Assembly (NCBI GenBank): GCA_963758205.1
Contig: CAVWUM010000001.1
Location: 496,001-560,000 of the forward strand
Source of the DNA: Owenweeksia sp963758205
Lineage (GTDB): Bacteria > Bacteroidota > Bacteroidia > Flavobacteriales > Schleiferiaceae
Length of the DNA stretch: 64,000 nt
Direction: 5' to 3'
The translations under genes were made by a program, and so were the position numbers. The notes under the pieces are model-generated. The model was not told where the DNA came from. It ran no database searches and worked only from the letters and a program-made list of their open reading frames with translations. Below, piece after piece: positions 1 to 8,918 of the stretch (within the stretch, counting starts at the first letter, position 1; every line of letters starts with the position of its first letter).

Positions 1-435
1 GGTGTGGAGATTAACCTCCCTGCTGGTTTTGCGCTGGAGTCGGTGTATAACTTTCAGCGAGGTGAGGAGGAGCTTGATGATGGCAGCACCGCACCGTTAC
101 GCCATGCAGCTCCGGGTTTCGGCACCACACACCTTACCTTTACGCAAAGCCGCGTAAGGCTCGATCTTTATGCCAATTATAATGAGGAAGTGGCCTATGA
201 TGACCTGGCTCCATCAGAGCAGGAAAAAACGGAGATTTATGCCGCTGATGCCAATGGCAATCCTTATTCTCCAGCATGGTATACCCTTAACTTTAAGGGT
301 AGTTACCAGGTAAATTCGCACTTCCAGGTTACGGCCGGTTTAGAGAATATTACCGATCAGCGCTATTTGCCCTATTCCTCTGGGGTGGTGGCTGGCGGAC
401 GTAATTTTATATTGGGTGTGAGGGCTAATTTTTAA
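1..435 (+). CDS. TonB-dependent receptor, C-terminal end (partial)
   Basis: The reading frame is open from the first base, so only the last ~144 codons of a larger gene are present. The segment has alternating polar/aromatic beta-strands, a 'GLENITDQRY' box and a 'GRNFILGVRANF' end with terminal Phe. These are typical of the last strands of outer-membrane TonB-dependent receptor barrels, where the final aromatic residue is read by the BAM machinery. The ligand cannot be inferred because plug and N-terminus are outside the window. The gene is followed within 25 bases by a strong hairpin. The GTG at position 4 should not be taken as a start; the true start lies upstream of the window. Confidence 0.85.
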   Translation, partial: GVEINLPAGFALESVYNFQRGEEELDDGSTAPLRHAAPGFGTTHLTFTQSRVRLDLYANYNEEVAYDDLAPSEQEKTEIYAADANGNPYSPAWYTLNFKGSYQVNSHFQVTAGLENITDQRYLPYSSGVVAGGRNFILGVRANF

Positions 436-457
436 ATCACGGTTTTATATCTAAGTA

Positions 458-495
458 AAAGGGGCTTAGCTACAATTGTTGCTAAGCCCCTTTCG
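458..495. terminator. Rho-independent-type hairpin, probably bidirectional
   Basis: A 13-bp perfect stem (AAAGGGGCTTAGC with GCTAAGCCCCTTT) encloses a 10-base loop. It sits between the convergent TonB-receptor and DoxX genes and has A-rich and T-rich flanks, so it can stop transcription from both sides. Confidence 0.8.
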
Positions 496-520
496 GTTTA
501 GGTTGGTTGTGTGATTAATA

Positions 521-943
521 CTACTGATGCATCTTAAGATTATAATCTACAGAGTGCTTACCTGAGCCATATAGGGTGAAGAAGAGGCAAAGTACAAGTA
601 CCAGCAGTGAGGCAAACAGGTTTCCGGTGTCCATTACACCAATAAAGTTTACCAGTACAGCGCCTATCAATACTGGTATTTGGGCAATGGCGGCCCAGCG
701 CGTTAGCAATCCGAAAATAATTAGGATACCACCAATAAGGTGCGCAGGAGCCACATAGTGGATGAGGACCATAAAACCTCCAAAATCCTGAAGGGGAGCA
801 GCCAGCTCTGCCAGCATAAGGCTACTTCCTAAAAACAATACTCCTTTAATAAGCAAAAAAATACCCAGGCCAACCCGTAAAAGGTCTAGTGGGTAATACG
901 TATGGGCATTGGCCCATTTGTTTAGTGATTTTATTGTAGCCAT
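521..943 (-). CDS. DoxX family membrane protein
   Basis: A 140-aa protein with four hydrophobic segments (about residues 21-43, 58-80, 84-102 and 108-126), the layout of DoxX/DoxD-like small membrane proteins. The GGILIIFGLLTRWAAI stretch resembles the family's second/third helix. The family is linked to redox and thiol stress in some bacteria, but the role here is unknown. The frame stays open upstream to 1129 and would overlap the DUF5686 gene. I chose the ATG at 943 because the DoxX domain begins right after it and the upstream extension is low-complexity and antisense-like. The gene lies 82 bases downstream of the DUF5686 gene on the same strand and may be cotranscribed with it. Confidence 0.8.
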   Translation of the reverse strand: MATIKSLNKWANAHTYYPLDLLRVGLGIFLLIKGVLFLGSSLMLAELAAPLQDFGGFMVLIHYVAPAHLIGGILIIFGLLTRWAAIAQIPVLIGAVLVNFIGVMDTGNLFASLLVLVLCLFFTLYGSGKHSVDYNLKMHQ

Positions 944-1025
944 ACCTAAGTGTTTTAGAATTAGGAATGTACGAAAAATCAAGGGCCTTGTCAAGCTGCG
1001 ATAAACAGCTGGCAGTAATGTAATT

Positions 1026-3443
1026 TTAGTTAATGGTGTAGATAATGGAAAGTTTGGCGGCCCAGTTTTCGTGCTCATTTGGCAACTGGTAGGGGCCGTA
1101 GCGGTAAAATGCTCCCATACCAAATCCAATATATCCCACCTTAAAGAAGTCGATATGAAGAATGTTGGAGATGATTAACCCGCTTTCGTAATAACCTTTT
1201 TCCAGGGTTTTTATGGGTAGATTGAGGTGGTACTCCGTATTGCTCATGGTACCAAAGCTCATAGCATGGTTTATGGAAATTTCGGGCTGAAACCAATTGG
1301 TACGGAAAAGCAGCGAGCCAAAGTTGTGGTTCAGAAACAGTGAAACATACTTATCAGCAAAAAACTCATTAAAACGCATGGTCTGAAAGGAGTTTTTATT
1401 TACGATGGAAATAGAAGGGTTGTAGGAAGTACGGTTGCTGAACAGCATTTGGTAGGGTAAGGCCTGATCCACATAACCGGCTTCAATACGGGTATCCAGA
1501 AAACCCCATCCCCTTAGGTATCTGTAAAGCCATGTGCCCGCTTCAATTTTATTGTAGTGATAATTTCCACCCAGCACATCCTGAAAGCCCTTGGCATATT
1601 TTACCATTACTACGGGATAATCGCTACCGGCCGAAATCTGGTGGCCGAAGTTGGAGGTAATCATCTCCTTATAGGCCCATCTCCACTCCAGGTTTGCTTC
1701 TGCAAAGTTGAAGTTACCCATGGGCACAGCATCAGCATCTCCGGTATTAAAGTATTTATAATCATTATTGGTAATGATGTCAAATTTGCGCATCCCTACT
1801 TCCAGAGTCATAAAGTTGGCAAGGCGTGTTTTATAGGTTAACGAAACCTCCCTTCTACGATCCATGTGTTGCGCCCACACCTCTGTCCAAAAGTTGGTGT
1901 TGTAATAGTAGGGGATGTTCACCACGCCCGGCTGTATCACATCATCGCTGTAGTCCAGGGTTATTTTATGGTCTTTTTTCCAGTTAAAAAAGTATTCGGC
2001 CGTGCCACCGTATTTCCACTCCTTATCAGTAAACCCGTAGCCGTAGTAACCACCAAACCGAATTTTTTTAGAGAACTGTGAGTTGGTATAAACTCCCGCA
2101 CCAAGCCTTAGCCCTTCATAACCGGTGTAAGCCAAAAACTTGTTCACCTTAAGCTCTAGATCACCTACGGTAAAAAAACCACGGTAAATATTACGGAGGC
2201 CGTTCATCATAAAATCAAACTTGTAGCGCTCCCCGATGCTATCCATGTGGGCATAGGTTTTTGACTCTTTCAGGTTGAGCTCAGCGGGCCTGTTGTTTTC
2301 CCAAAATTCCTTTTTAACGTCAGGCGCACCCAGGGTAAGTTCTCGTTTTACGTGGTCAAATTTTTCATCAGCAATAGGCACATTCAGCTCCACACTATCT
2401 ACATATAGCTGGCTGAATACAAATCCCGGATCATTGAAAAAGGGCATCTGTTCCAGTTGTAGCAAAATGCTCAAATCCTTAGGAAACCAATTGCCCCCCT
2501 GCACCTGGCTGTAGGTGTGCTCCATGGCAAAGTCAACCGTGCTTTTGTAATTAGGCTCAGCAAAAATGTACTCCATGGCCCAGCCATCGGTATTAATGTG
2601 GATTTCGCCTTTTAATCCCTCAAAGTTGGCCCCTATCCTGGGCTGAAAGTACATGATGTAGGTTGAGTCCGTACCCCGGATAATAGTATCCTGCAAAATG
2701 AAAAAGTAGCGTTTATCAGATCCCTTGGCCAAAGGGGTAATGTAGAATTCTGTAAGCACCTGTATCACGTCATCATACAAACCGAAGTACTGGATATTCT
2801 CGGCTCCAACGGCCATAATACTCTTTTTAAAACCACTGATTTTTGTGCCGATGATTTCCTCTTTAAAGAGATCAGGTTTTTTAAAGCGTGTGCGCGAAAC
2901 GGTTTCAGACATTAAAAGGTAGCGGGTGGAAAGTACACTGGCCGTGTCAGATTCCATAAGCTTTAACTGCCTGCGGGCAGATACCAGCGAATCGAGGTTA
3001 CGGGTAAGTATATTTTTGTTGTACGATTTAAACTTGTATGTATCATACTTTTTAGGGTCATTATTATCCGCATTGGCTATGGCATTACGGATAATCCTAA
3101 GGGCAGGGTTTTCTCCGGCCTTTACCACAGCCTCCTGCAGGTTGGTGGTAATGGCCTTCATTTCTATAGTAAGTAGGCCGCTCTTAGGTATATCCTTTGG
3201 CAGGATGGTAACCGGGTTGTAGCCAATTATAGTGATCTCCAGCTTTTCAATCAGGCTGCGGTCTTCAATAGTGAACTTGCCATATACATCAGTGGAAACA
3301 CCTAGTTTTAGCCTGGCATTGTAGAGTATGTTTACAAAGGGCAGTTCCTCCCGTGTGTCCGCATCCACTACCAGGCCTTCAAGTTTTTGACCGCTGACCA
3401 TAAGGGCAATGGCAAAAAGTAAGAGCGAAAAAATGTGTTTCAT
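1026..3443 (-). CDS. DUF5686 / carboxypeptidase-regulatory-like outer membrane protein
   Basis: An 805-aa protein. Residues 1-18 form a signal peptide. Residues ~20-95 form a CarboxypepD_reg-like beta-sandwich ('LEGLVVDADTREELPFVNI'), followed by the long DUF5686 region, whose C-terminal half has the alternating pattern of an outer-membrane beta-barrel. Such proteins are common in Bacteroidota and are presumed to sit in the outer membrane; no biochemical role is established. The chain is full length for the family and there are no frameshifts. The start was chosen at the ATG before the signal peptide. It is divergent from the nucleoid-associated gene, with about 200 bases between them that must hold both promoters. 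Confidence 0.85.
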   Translation of the reverse strand: MKHIFSLLLFAIALMVSGQKLEGLVVDADTREELPFVNILYNARLKLGVSTDVYGKFTIEDRSLIEKLEITIIGYNPVTILPKDIPKSGLLTIEMKAITTNLQEAVVKAGENPALRIIRNAIANADNNDPKKYDTYKFKSYNKNILTRNLDSLVSARRQLKLMESDTASVLSTRYLLMSETVSRTRFKKPDLFKEEIIGTKISGFKKSIMAVGAENIQYFGLYDDVIQVLTEFYITPLAKGSDKRYFFILQDTIIRGTDSTYIMYFQPRIGANFEGLKGEIHINTDGWAMEYIFAEPNYKSTVDFAMEHTYSQVQGGNWFPKDLSILLQLEQMPFFNDPGFVFSQLYVDSVELNVPIADEKFDHVKRELTLGAPDVKKEFWENNRPAELNLKESKTYAHMDSIGERYKFDFMMNGLRNIYRGFFTVGDLELKVNKFLAYTGYEGLRLGAGVYTNSQFSKKIRFGGYYGYGFTDKEWKYGGTAEYFFNWKKDHKITLDYSDDVIQPGVVNIPYYYNTNFWTEVWAQHMDRRREVSLTYKTRLANFMTLEVGMRKFDIITNNDYKYFNTGDADAVPMGNFNFAEANLEWRWAYKEMITSNFGHQISAGSDYPVVMVKYAKGFQDVLGGNYHYNKIEAGTWLYRYLRGWGFLDTRIEAGYVDQALPYQMLFSNRTSYNPSISIVNKNSFQTMRFNEFFADKYVSLFLNHNFGSLLFRTNWFQPEISINHAMSFGTMSNTEYHLNLPIKTLEKGYYESGLIISNILHIDFFKVGYIGFGMGAFYRYGPYQLPNEHENWAAKLSIIYTIN

Positions 3444-3643
3444 GAATCTGTACGTGCCAAGCGCTGTCGCTTAGGGTCAGTTTTATTGTTGATGGGCAAA
3501 TTTAGTTTTTAATCTTTTTTGGGAAAGGTTATTTAACATCTGCTCAAAAAGCAACTAGTGGGTATAATTACTTCTTTAAAATAAAGAAAACGATAAGGGT
3601 ATTGTGATATTTGCAGCCTTAGTAAATCCATTATTACTTTCAG

Positions 3644-4681
3644 ATGTTCGATACCAATTTAAGCTCCATATCACACGCTATAACCCATTTTATTGGCAAT
3701 AAACTTAAAGATGAGGAATTGCGCTTGAGTACTGAAGAATCCGTATTTGACGAACCCACCCGTGCCATTATCTGGAAATATGTTATGTCTGCCTTTAAGC
3801 AACCGGAGTTTTACAGATTTACCCATGCGGCTGAGTTGGATCTTAATAATGTATATACCATTGCCCGCGATATTTTTAAGGATCAGCAGGTGTTTACTAA
3901 GCGATCAGCAGACCTGGCCAAATTGCTACAGCAGCATTCGCAACATCCGCAGGTAAAAAGTGGTGAGCTGTTCATTCTTTACTTTAAGAGACTCACATTC
4001 GGCAATGTTACGGGAGATGCAATCGGAATTTTTAAATCGGAAAAAAAGGAGCCTTTTTTATTTACTGAGGAGCAGGAAAGCATTATTGACATCCACAGTT
4101 TCCAGGGCATTAGTCCCAGCAAGGTAGATAAGGCCTGCCTTATTTTTAATGTAGATGAGGAGGATGGCTACCAGGTACTATCGGTGGATAACCTGAATAA
4201 GGGTGAAGAAACAAAATTTTGGTTTGAAGATTTCCTCAATATAAAACAGCGTTCAACCGAATATTCTAAAACAGCCGGTATCATCAATATCACCAAGGAT
4301 TTTATTTTGAATGACCTGAACTCTGACAACCTGATGGATAAATCAGAGAAGATTGATCTGCTCAATAAAACCAAAGACTTCTTTAAGGAAAATGACGCCT
4401 TTGACCAGGAGGAGTTTAGCGTACAGGTATTTGAAGAAAAAGGTGTGGCGGATAGATTTAAAGCCTATACAGCCGAGAAGGATCGTGAAGGTTTCAATTA
4501 CAATGATGGCTTTGACATTTCTCAGGATGCCGTGAAGAATAAGCAGCGGGTTTTCAAAAGTGTATTAAAACTGGATAAAAACTTTAGCGTGTACATACAT
4601 GGAGATCGTACCAAGATTGAGAAGGGCGCAGATGATAGCGGTAGAAAATATTATAAGCTGTTTTTTGAGGAAGAAAGTTAG
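3644..4681 (+). CDS. Nucleoid-associated protein (NdpA/YejK-like family)
   Basis: A 345-aa protein recognised as the Bacteroidota form of the nucleoid-associated protein family (PF04245). It has N-terminal 'SSISHAITHFIGNKL', a central 'LFILYFKRLTFGNVTGDAIGIFKS' strand/loop region and a charged C-terminal 'YIHGDRTKIEKG' end. Members bind the nucleoid in Proteobacteria; the exact role here is unknown. There is no Shine-Dalgarno sequence before the ATG, as usual in this phylum. A near-consensus -7 box (GATATTTG, 3606-3613, one mismatch to TAnnTTTG) lies 30 bases upstream. The last 24 codons have a diverged second copy at 7641-7712. Confidence 0.85.
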   Translation: MFDTNLSSISHAITHFIGNKLKDEELRLSTEESVFDEPTRAIIWKYVMSAFKQPEFYRFTHAAELDLNNVYTIARDIFKDQQVFTKRSADLAKLLQQHSQHPQVKSGELFILYFKRLTFGNVTGDAIGIFKSEKKEPFLFTEEQESIIDIHSFQGISPSKVDKACLIFNVDEEDGYQVLSVDNLNKGEETKFWFEDFLNIKQRSTEYSKTAGIINITKDFILNDLNSDNLMDKSEKIDLLNKTKDFFKENDAFDQEEFSVQVFEEKGVADRFKAYTAEKDREGFNYNDGFDISQDAVKNKQRVFKSVLKLDKNFSVYIHGDRTKIEKGADDSGRKYYKLFFEEES

Positions 4682-4740
4682 CATCAGGGCAAACAACACT
4701 GCTGGCTAATTGATACATTGCGTATATAAATATTCAAATC

Positions 4741-5514
4741 ATGGATTTAGGGGAGAGGTTAACAGGATTGAGGTATAGAAAAAATTATTCTGCAAAAAGA
4801 CTAAGTCAGGAGGTTGGTATTAGTGCAGAAAGGATTGAGGAGATTGAGGAAACCTCTGATGCTACTATAAGCGAACTTGTAAGTATTAGCAAATTTTTCA
4901 GGATAGACCTTAACTGGTTTATTATGGGAACGGAGGCTCGGGAAATAGTTTTGGATTACCTGGTGCTGATAGACTCCAAAGTTGCTGCTGGCTACTTAGA
5001 TGGGAAGGATGACCCTGATTATTTCAGTAAACTTGAATATTACCGTATTCCGGGTGTTTCCGGAGATTCGGAACACCGCCTGTTTAAAGTCCACGGAGAA
5101 AGTATGTACCCTACACTTTCTGAAAATGATTATTTGGTTTGTGGTAGGGTTGAAGAAAGTGATGTGGAGGCCGGTGATATGGTAGTGCTGGTAACCGATA
5201 ATGACATTGTGGTAAAACGGGTACGCAAGAATGGTGGTATTTTAATACTGGATAGTGATAACCCTCAGTTTAAATCCTACACCTTACATAATGGTGATGT
5301 AAAGGAATTGTGGAAGGTAGAGGCCAAGGTGACAAGGATGATTGAGAAGCTGGCCTTTGATGGCGGCTATGATATTAACCTGGTTTCACAGGAAATTGCT
5401 GCTATGAAACAGGAAATAAGCTATTTTAAATCCGAACTCCAAAAACTTAAAGGGATGCAGAATGGCGGTTATTCCCTGGATGGGGATGGCCCGTTGCCTG
5501 ATGACCAAAAATAA
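4741..5514 (+). CDS. XRE-type HTH regulator with S24 (LexA/CI-like) peptidase domain
   Basis: A 257-aa protein. Residues ~1-62 form an XRE-like helix-turn-helix. Residues ~80-200 form an S24 autopeptidase fold with the nucleophile Ser121 in 'HGESMYPTL', the general-base Lys159 in 'IVVKRV' and a candidate Ala-Gly cleavage site at Ala83-Gly84. Residues ~212-240 form a predicted coiled coil, which LexA and CI lack. It is probably a repressor that is, or was, inactivated by self-cleavage on DNA damage or another signal. It is the first of three tandem paralogues and starts 60 bases after the nucleoid-associated gene. No Shine-Dalgarno sequence is seen. Target promoters are unknown. Confidence 0.85.
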   Translation: MDLGERLTGLRYRKNYSAKRLSQEVGISAERIEEIEETSDATISELVSISKFFRIDLNWFIMGTEAREIVLDYLVLIDSKVAAGYLDGKDDPDYFSKLEYYRIPGVSGDSEHRLFKVHGESMYPTLSENDYLVCGRVEESDVEAGDMVVLVTDNDIVVKRVRKNGGILILDSDNPQFKSYTLHNGDVKELWKVEAKVTRMIEKLAFDGGYDINLVSQEIAAMKQEISYFKSELQKLKGMQNGGYSLDGDGPLPDDQK

Positions 5515-5595
5515 TTAGTGTAATATTAAGTAACTTTCATTCTTCATAAGATCGAGTATCCCGCTGGTTTTGCTCTTATTTCTAAATGTAATTCC

Positions 5596-6321
5596 ATGAA
5601 TACTTTAAAAAGGGCAGCTTTTCTTTTACAAACTTCTCATTATACCAATAAAGAACTCTCTGATAAACTAAAGATCAAAGAGGCTCGGATAGAGAAGCTT
5701 ATTACTGGTGCTTCACCAAGTATTACCGAAATATCTGCAATCGGTAAATTTTTTGGTGTGAGTGTTCAGCTTCTTATTAATGCTGAGGTTAATGTTGTGG
5801 ACACCAATTCTTATCCGCTGGTACTGTCTGTAGAAGCCGGGGATTTTATTCACAATTATTCTGATCAGGAATATCTTAACGGACTGGAATCCTATAATAT
5901 CCCCGGGTTTTCAGGCGAGGGAATAATGCTTTTTAATGTAAGCGGAGATAGTATGATGCCGGCCATATCATCGGATGATTACCTTATATGCCAACACATT
6001 CAGGATCCTGGTGAATGGCTGGACGGCACAATTGTGGTGCTGATTGTACATGACAGTGTTGTTGTAAAGCGCATTTTTAAGGAAAATGGCAGTTGGATAC
6101 TGCAAAGCGAAAGCCCAACTGTTGAGGCCATTACCGTAAAACAACATCAGATAAAAGCCATGTGGAAGGTGGTAGGCAAGGTTACCAAAGAGTTTTTAAA
6201 GTCATCAAAAGAAAATTTTCATAGAATAGAAAACCTGCACATGCAGTTGCAGGAATTGAGAAACGAATTATTGGAATGCCATAAGAGTTTTGTAGAGGTA
6301 AGCAGAAATTTTAAAAAGTAG
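5596..6321 (+). CDS. S24 peptidase-domain transcriptional regulator (second paralogue)
   Basis: A 241-aa paralogue of the upstream gene. The N-terminal ~60 residues still read as a helix-turn-helix ('TNKELSDKLKIKEARIEKLI'). The S24 domain keeps Ser119 ('SGDSMMPAI') and Lys158 ('VVVKRI'), and an Ala-Gly pair at residues 81-82 sits where the first paralogue has its AAG. A C-terminal amphipathic helix ('NLHMQLQELRNELLECH') again suggests a coiled coil. Catalytic residues are intact, so self-cleavage is possible. It lies 81 bases after the first copy and may be transcribed with it or separately. Confidence 0.82.
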   Translation: MNTLKRAAFLLQTSHYTNKELSDKLKIKEARIEKLITGASPSITEISAIGKFFGVSVQLLINAEVNVVDTNSYPLVLSVEAGDFIHNYSDQEYLNGLESYNIPGFSGEGIMLFNVSGDSMMPAISSDDYLICQHIQDPGEWLDGTIVVLIVHDSVVVKRIFKENGSWILQSESPTVEAITVKQHQIKAMWKVVGKVTKEFLKSSKENFHRIENLHMQLQELRNELLECHKSFVEVSRNFKK

Positions 6322-6387
6322 TGAGTACAAGTATTTTATTACTTTTATGTAGTAGAATATTTTGAAAGAAGTAAAACTCCAACTACC

Positions 6388-7023
6388 ATGAATACGCTAC
6401 TAAATTTTCGTCCGCTTAATGGCGATGTTTTCTATTCATCTCCACATAGTATTTCAAATTGTAAAATTGAGGGGCAAATAATTGGCCGTATTTACAGTGC
6501 GGGCCATAAGCGGAATTTACCAAACAGTAATGTGTGTGCGGATAAATCACAACTTGTGAGCCGGGCCGGGTATCTGTCTCAATTTTATGATGGGGAGGTG
6601 GTAAAAGAAAATTTTGATGGCTTTCATGCCGTACAGATATTTAAAGTACTTGATGGCAGTATGCAGCCGGCTTATAAGGATGGAGATAGTGTGATTTGTA
6701 ACCGAGTTGGCAGCATCAGCGATGTCTGCTCCGGTGAAGTTGTAATCATCCGTACGGACAAGCAATATATCCTTAAACGCCTCTTTACAGTTGATGATCA
6801 TATTCTTTTACAATGCGATAGCGAGGAACATAATACCCGAAGAATAGTGCCCGATCAAATTAAAGAAGTGTGGAAGGTGGAAGGGAAACTCACACTGGCC
6901 TACCTTCAAGAAAATGATCCCTTTGCAGATAAGATGGAATACCTGAAAAATGCAATGGAGGACTTACGGCAGCAAATGAAAATTTTGATTGACCGCCTTC
7001 AGGATGGGGCCGATTCACATTAA
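6388..7023 (+). CDS. S24-like protein with degenerate N-terminus (third paralogue)
   Basis: A 211-aa protein. Its S24 core is recognisable: 'LDGSMQPAY' with Ser91, 'YILKRL' with Lys130, and a 'SRAGYL' motif at residues 58-63 matching the Ala-Gly site of its neighbours. The C-terminus has a coiled-coil-like helix as in the other two copies. The N-terminal ~55 residues do not show a helix-turn-helix, and the short 'IPG-SG' segment before the serine is missing. It may therefore be a regulator that acts without DNA binding, for instance as a partner of its paralogues; that is inference. The gene is 66 bases after the second copy. Confidence 0.72.
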   Translation: MNTLLNFRPLNGDVFYSSPHSISNCKIEGQIIGRIYSAGHKRNLPNSNVCADKSQLVSRAGYLSQFYDGEVVKENFDGFHAVQIFKVLDGSMQPAYKDGDSVICNRVGSISDVCSGEVVIIRTDKQYILKRLFTVDDHILLQCDSEEHNTRRIVPDQIKEVWKVEGKLTLAYLQENDPFADKMEYLKNAMEDLRQQMKILIDRLQDGADSH

Positions 7024-7030
7024 TTCTCTT

Positions 7031-7645
7031 TTAATTTAAATTACAGCTTTCACTATCAAGTTCAGTCTCTATAGTATAATACGAAAAGTCGTATTCATCC
7101 TGTAACATTTCCTTAATGGCTTTTTTCACATCCAATATTTGAGCAAACTCCGTTATGTTTTTTAGTTTAACGTGCGTGGTAAAAATGTGATGTTCGCCAT
7201 CCAAGCTCCATAGGCGTGTATGGTGGAGTGAGGCAACATTATCGAGTTCCAGTATTTTCTTTTTGATTTTCTCAAGATCGATATCGCGTGGCTTTCCTTC
7301 TAAGAATAAAAAGAGTGTATCCTTGAGCCGTTTGATTACATTAAACAAAACATATAGAGTAATGAGTAACGAAAGTGCAGGATCCAGGTAATGAACATCC
7401 ACAAATAGTAGAACTACCGCCACAATGAGCACAGCCACCCAGCCCAGTACATCCTAAAGTAAGTGCCAGCTTACCACCTTTTCATTCATGGTTTTGCCAG
7501 AGCTAAGCTTAAATGCAGCATAACCAATAACCGTAACACCAATAAGGGCAAAAATTATCATTCCTTCAGCATTGCTGTGTTCAGGCTGTAAAATGCGATC
7601 AATGGCTTCCGAAATTATATATACAGAACCGGCAATCAGCACCAA
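7031..7645 (-). pseudogene. Broken duplicate of cation diffusion facilitator gene
   Basis: This region matches most of the intact exporter gene at 8919-9794 at high nucleotide identity but is broken twice. A single C-to-A change on the plus strand at ~7456 turns the Glu codon after 'HLL' (Glu150 of the intact protein, inside the HxxxD zinc motif) into TAG. The first ~90 codons are also missing: the homology stops at ~7645, where it joins a fragment of a nucleoid-associated-protein gene on the other strand. Without TM1-TM2 and the first metal-binding motif it cannot be a functional transporter. It is a decayed tandem duplicate. Confidence 0.88.
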
Positions 7646-7712
7646 GATTGAGAAGGGTACTAACGATAACGGCAGGAAGTACTATAAGCTTTTTTACGAG
7701 GACGAAAACTAG
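7641..7712 (+). pseudogene. 3' relic of a nucleoid-associated-protein gene
   Basis: The 23 codons plus TAG here read 'TKIEKGTNDNGRKYYKLFYE...' and align residue for residue with the C-terminus of the gene at 3644-4681 ('TKIEKGADDSGRKYYKLFFE...'). Many differences are synonymous, so it is a diverged paralogue or a related strain's allele, not a recent copy. Upstream it runs directly into the truncated exporter pseudogene at an ACCAA shared by both parents, which suggests a microhomology-mediated join. It is followed by a terminator hairpin that probably belonged to the original gene. Confidence 0.8.
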
Positions 7713-7724
7713 AGCCTACATATT

Positions 7725-7757
7725 AAAAAACCCCTTCCGGTACAGAAGGGGTTTTTC
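7725..7757. terminator. Bidirectional terminator hairpin
   Basis: AAAAACCCCTTC pairs perfectly with GAAGGGGTTTTT around a 7-base loop, with A and T tracts on both sides. On the minus strand it ends the lipoprotein gene; on the plus strand it follows the nucleoid-protein relic. Confidence 0.82.
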
Positions 7758-7776
7758 CATTCAAGGTCAATTCAAA

Positions 7777-8769
7777 TTATTGTCTGGCAAAATTACCAAG
7801 CACCACGTAAGTTGTTGGATCTGCAGTATTAACAGGCTGCAATGGATCGTGAATCACAAAAAAAGCTTCATAGTTTGATGTAAGCTCAGTATATGATTTA
7901 GGACTCAATTGACCACCATAGGCAGTTTCACCATTACCCACAATCATTTCTACAAATACATCAGCATTTGGAGTTTCATCGTAGGGTGTATTGTTTGGGG
8001 TAGTGGCGGGGTCAGCTTTATCATGAGCATGCGTTGGATAAACTTCTCCTGCTACAGAATTCATAATATGCACCTGCACGCGGCTGTTACCACCGGCCAA
8101 TTCCTGTACGGATAGCATTGCTGATAAATCAGTTGGGTGACTGCCATTATAGGCAAACATCTGCGCAATTTGTCCGGTATTGAATGCGTAGTTGTACGTC
8201 ATCCTGTTAAAGTTATTGTCCGCCTGTGTGCGGGCAAATGAACCAACTACCAGGTAAGTGGAAATGTCTGCCGTGTTAACAGGCTGTAGAGGATCATGTA
8301 CTACAAAAAAGCCTTCATAATTATTAGTAAGCTCGTTGTAAGACATACTCGTTTCCTGCGAAATGCTGGCTGTACCGCCATTACCGGCTATCATTTGTAC
8401 CAGAATATCGCTATTTGGTGTTTCATTATATGGAGTTCCATTAGGGGTAGTACTTGGGTCTGCTGCATCATGTGCATGCACCGGGTAGGACTCACCATCA
8501 ATAGTATTCATTAATGTAATGGTTATCCTTGATCCGCCATTACTCAATTCGTCTACTTTCATTTCTGCAGTAAGGTTATCGGGGTGTAGCGTATCGTAGG
8601 GAGCAGATGCAACCTGTCCGTTATTAAACTCATACATATAAGTGGTTGATCTTAGATTTGGATTTGGCCCTACATCGTCATCATCCTCTTCACAGGACGA
8701 TATTGAAAATACCAGCCCTAATGCTAGTATAGGTAATAAAAGGTGTGACAAAAATTTTCTCGTCTTCAT
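7777..8769 (-). CDS. Two-repeat surface lipoprotein with HAHD motifs
   Basis: A 330-aa protein. It has an N-terminal signal peptide ending in a lipobox ('SISSC', Cys26), followed at once by six acidic residues. That acidic tail resembles the lipoprotein export signal that sends Bacteroidota lipoproteins to the cell surface. The mature part is two tandem repeats of ~140 residues (about 41-182 and 190-330). Each carries 'YPxHAHD.ADP.TTPN.TPY.ETPN' and ends in 'HDPLQPVNTADxxTY'. The paired His residues could bind metal; the overall pattern is loosely like CHRD/Cu-Zn SOD-like beta domains, but I do not assign a family. It lies between the two exporter copies on the same strand. Confidence 0.72.
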   Translation of the reverse strand: MKTRKFLSHLLLPILALGLVFSISSCEEDDDDVGPNPNLRSTTYMYEFNNGQVASAPYDTLHPDNLTAEMKVDELSNGGSRITITLMNTIDGESYPVHAHDAADPSTTPNGTPYNETPNSDILVQMIAGNGGTASISQETSMSYNELTNNYEGFFVVHDPLQPVNTADISTYLVVGSFARTQADNNFNRMTYNYAFNTGQIAQMFAYNGSHPTDLSAMLSVQELAGGNSRVQVHIMNSVAGEVYPTHAHDKADPATTPNNTPYDETPNADVFVEMIVGNGETAYGGQLSPKSYTELTSNYEAFFVIHDPLQPVNTADPTTYVVLGNFARQ

Positions 8770-8918
8770 AAATATTCGTTTTTCTGATTTGTTAGTAATT
8801 ACGAGCCTTATCGGCTTTTGGTTTACTTAACGGATAAAATCAACGTAATTTTTAGTAAACTATTGATATTATGATAGTTATTATGCAAAAGTAAAGCATA
8901 CTCTTACACGCAAGGCTT

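Noticed and set aside
944..1129. N-terminal extension of DoxX
   Set aside because: It overlaps the DUF5686 gene on the same strand in another frame and has no domain similarity.
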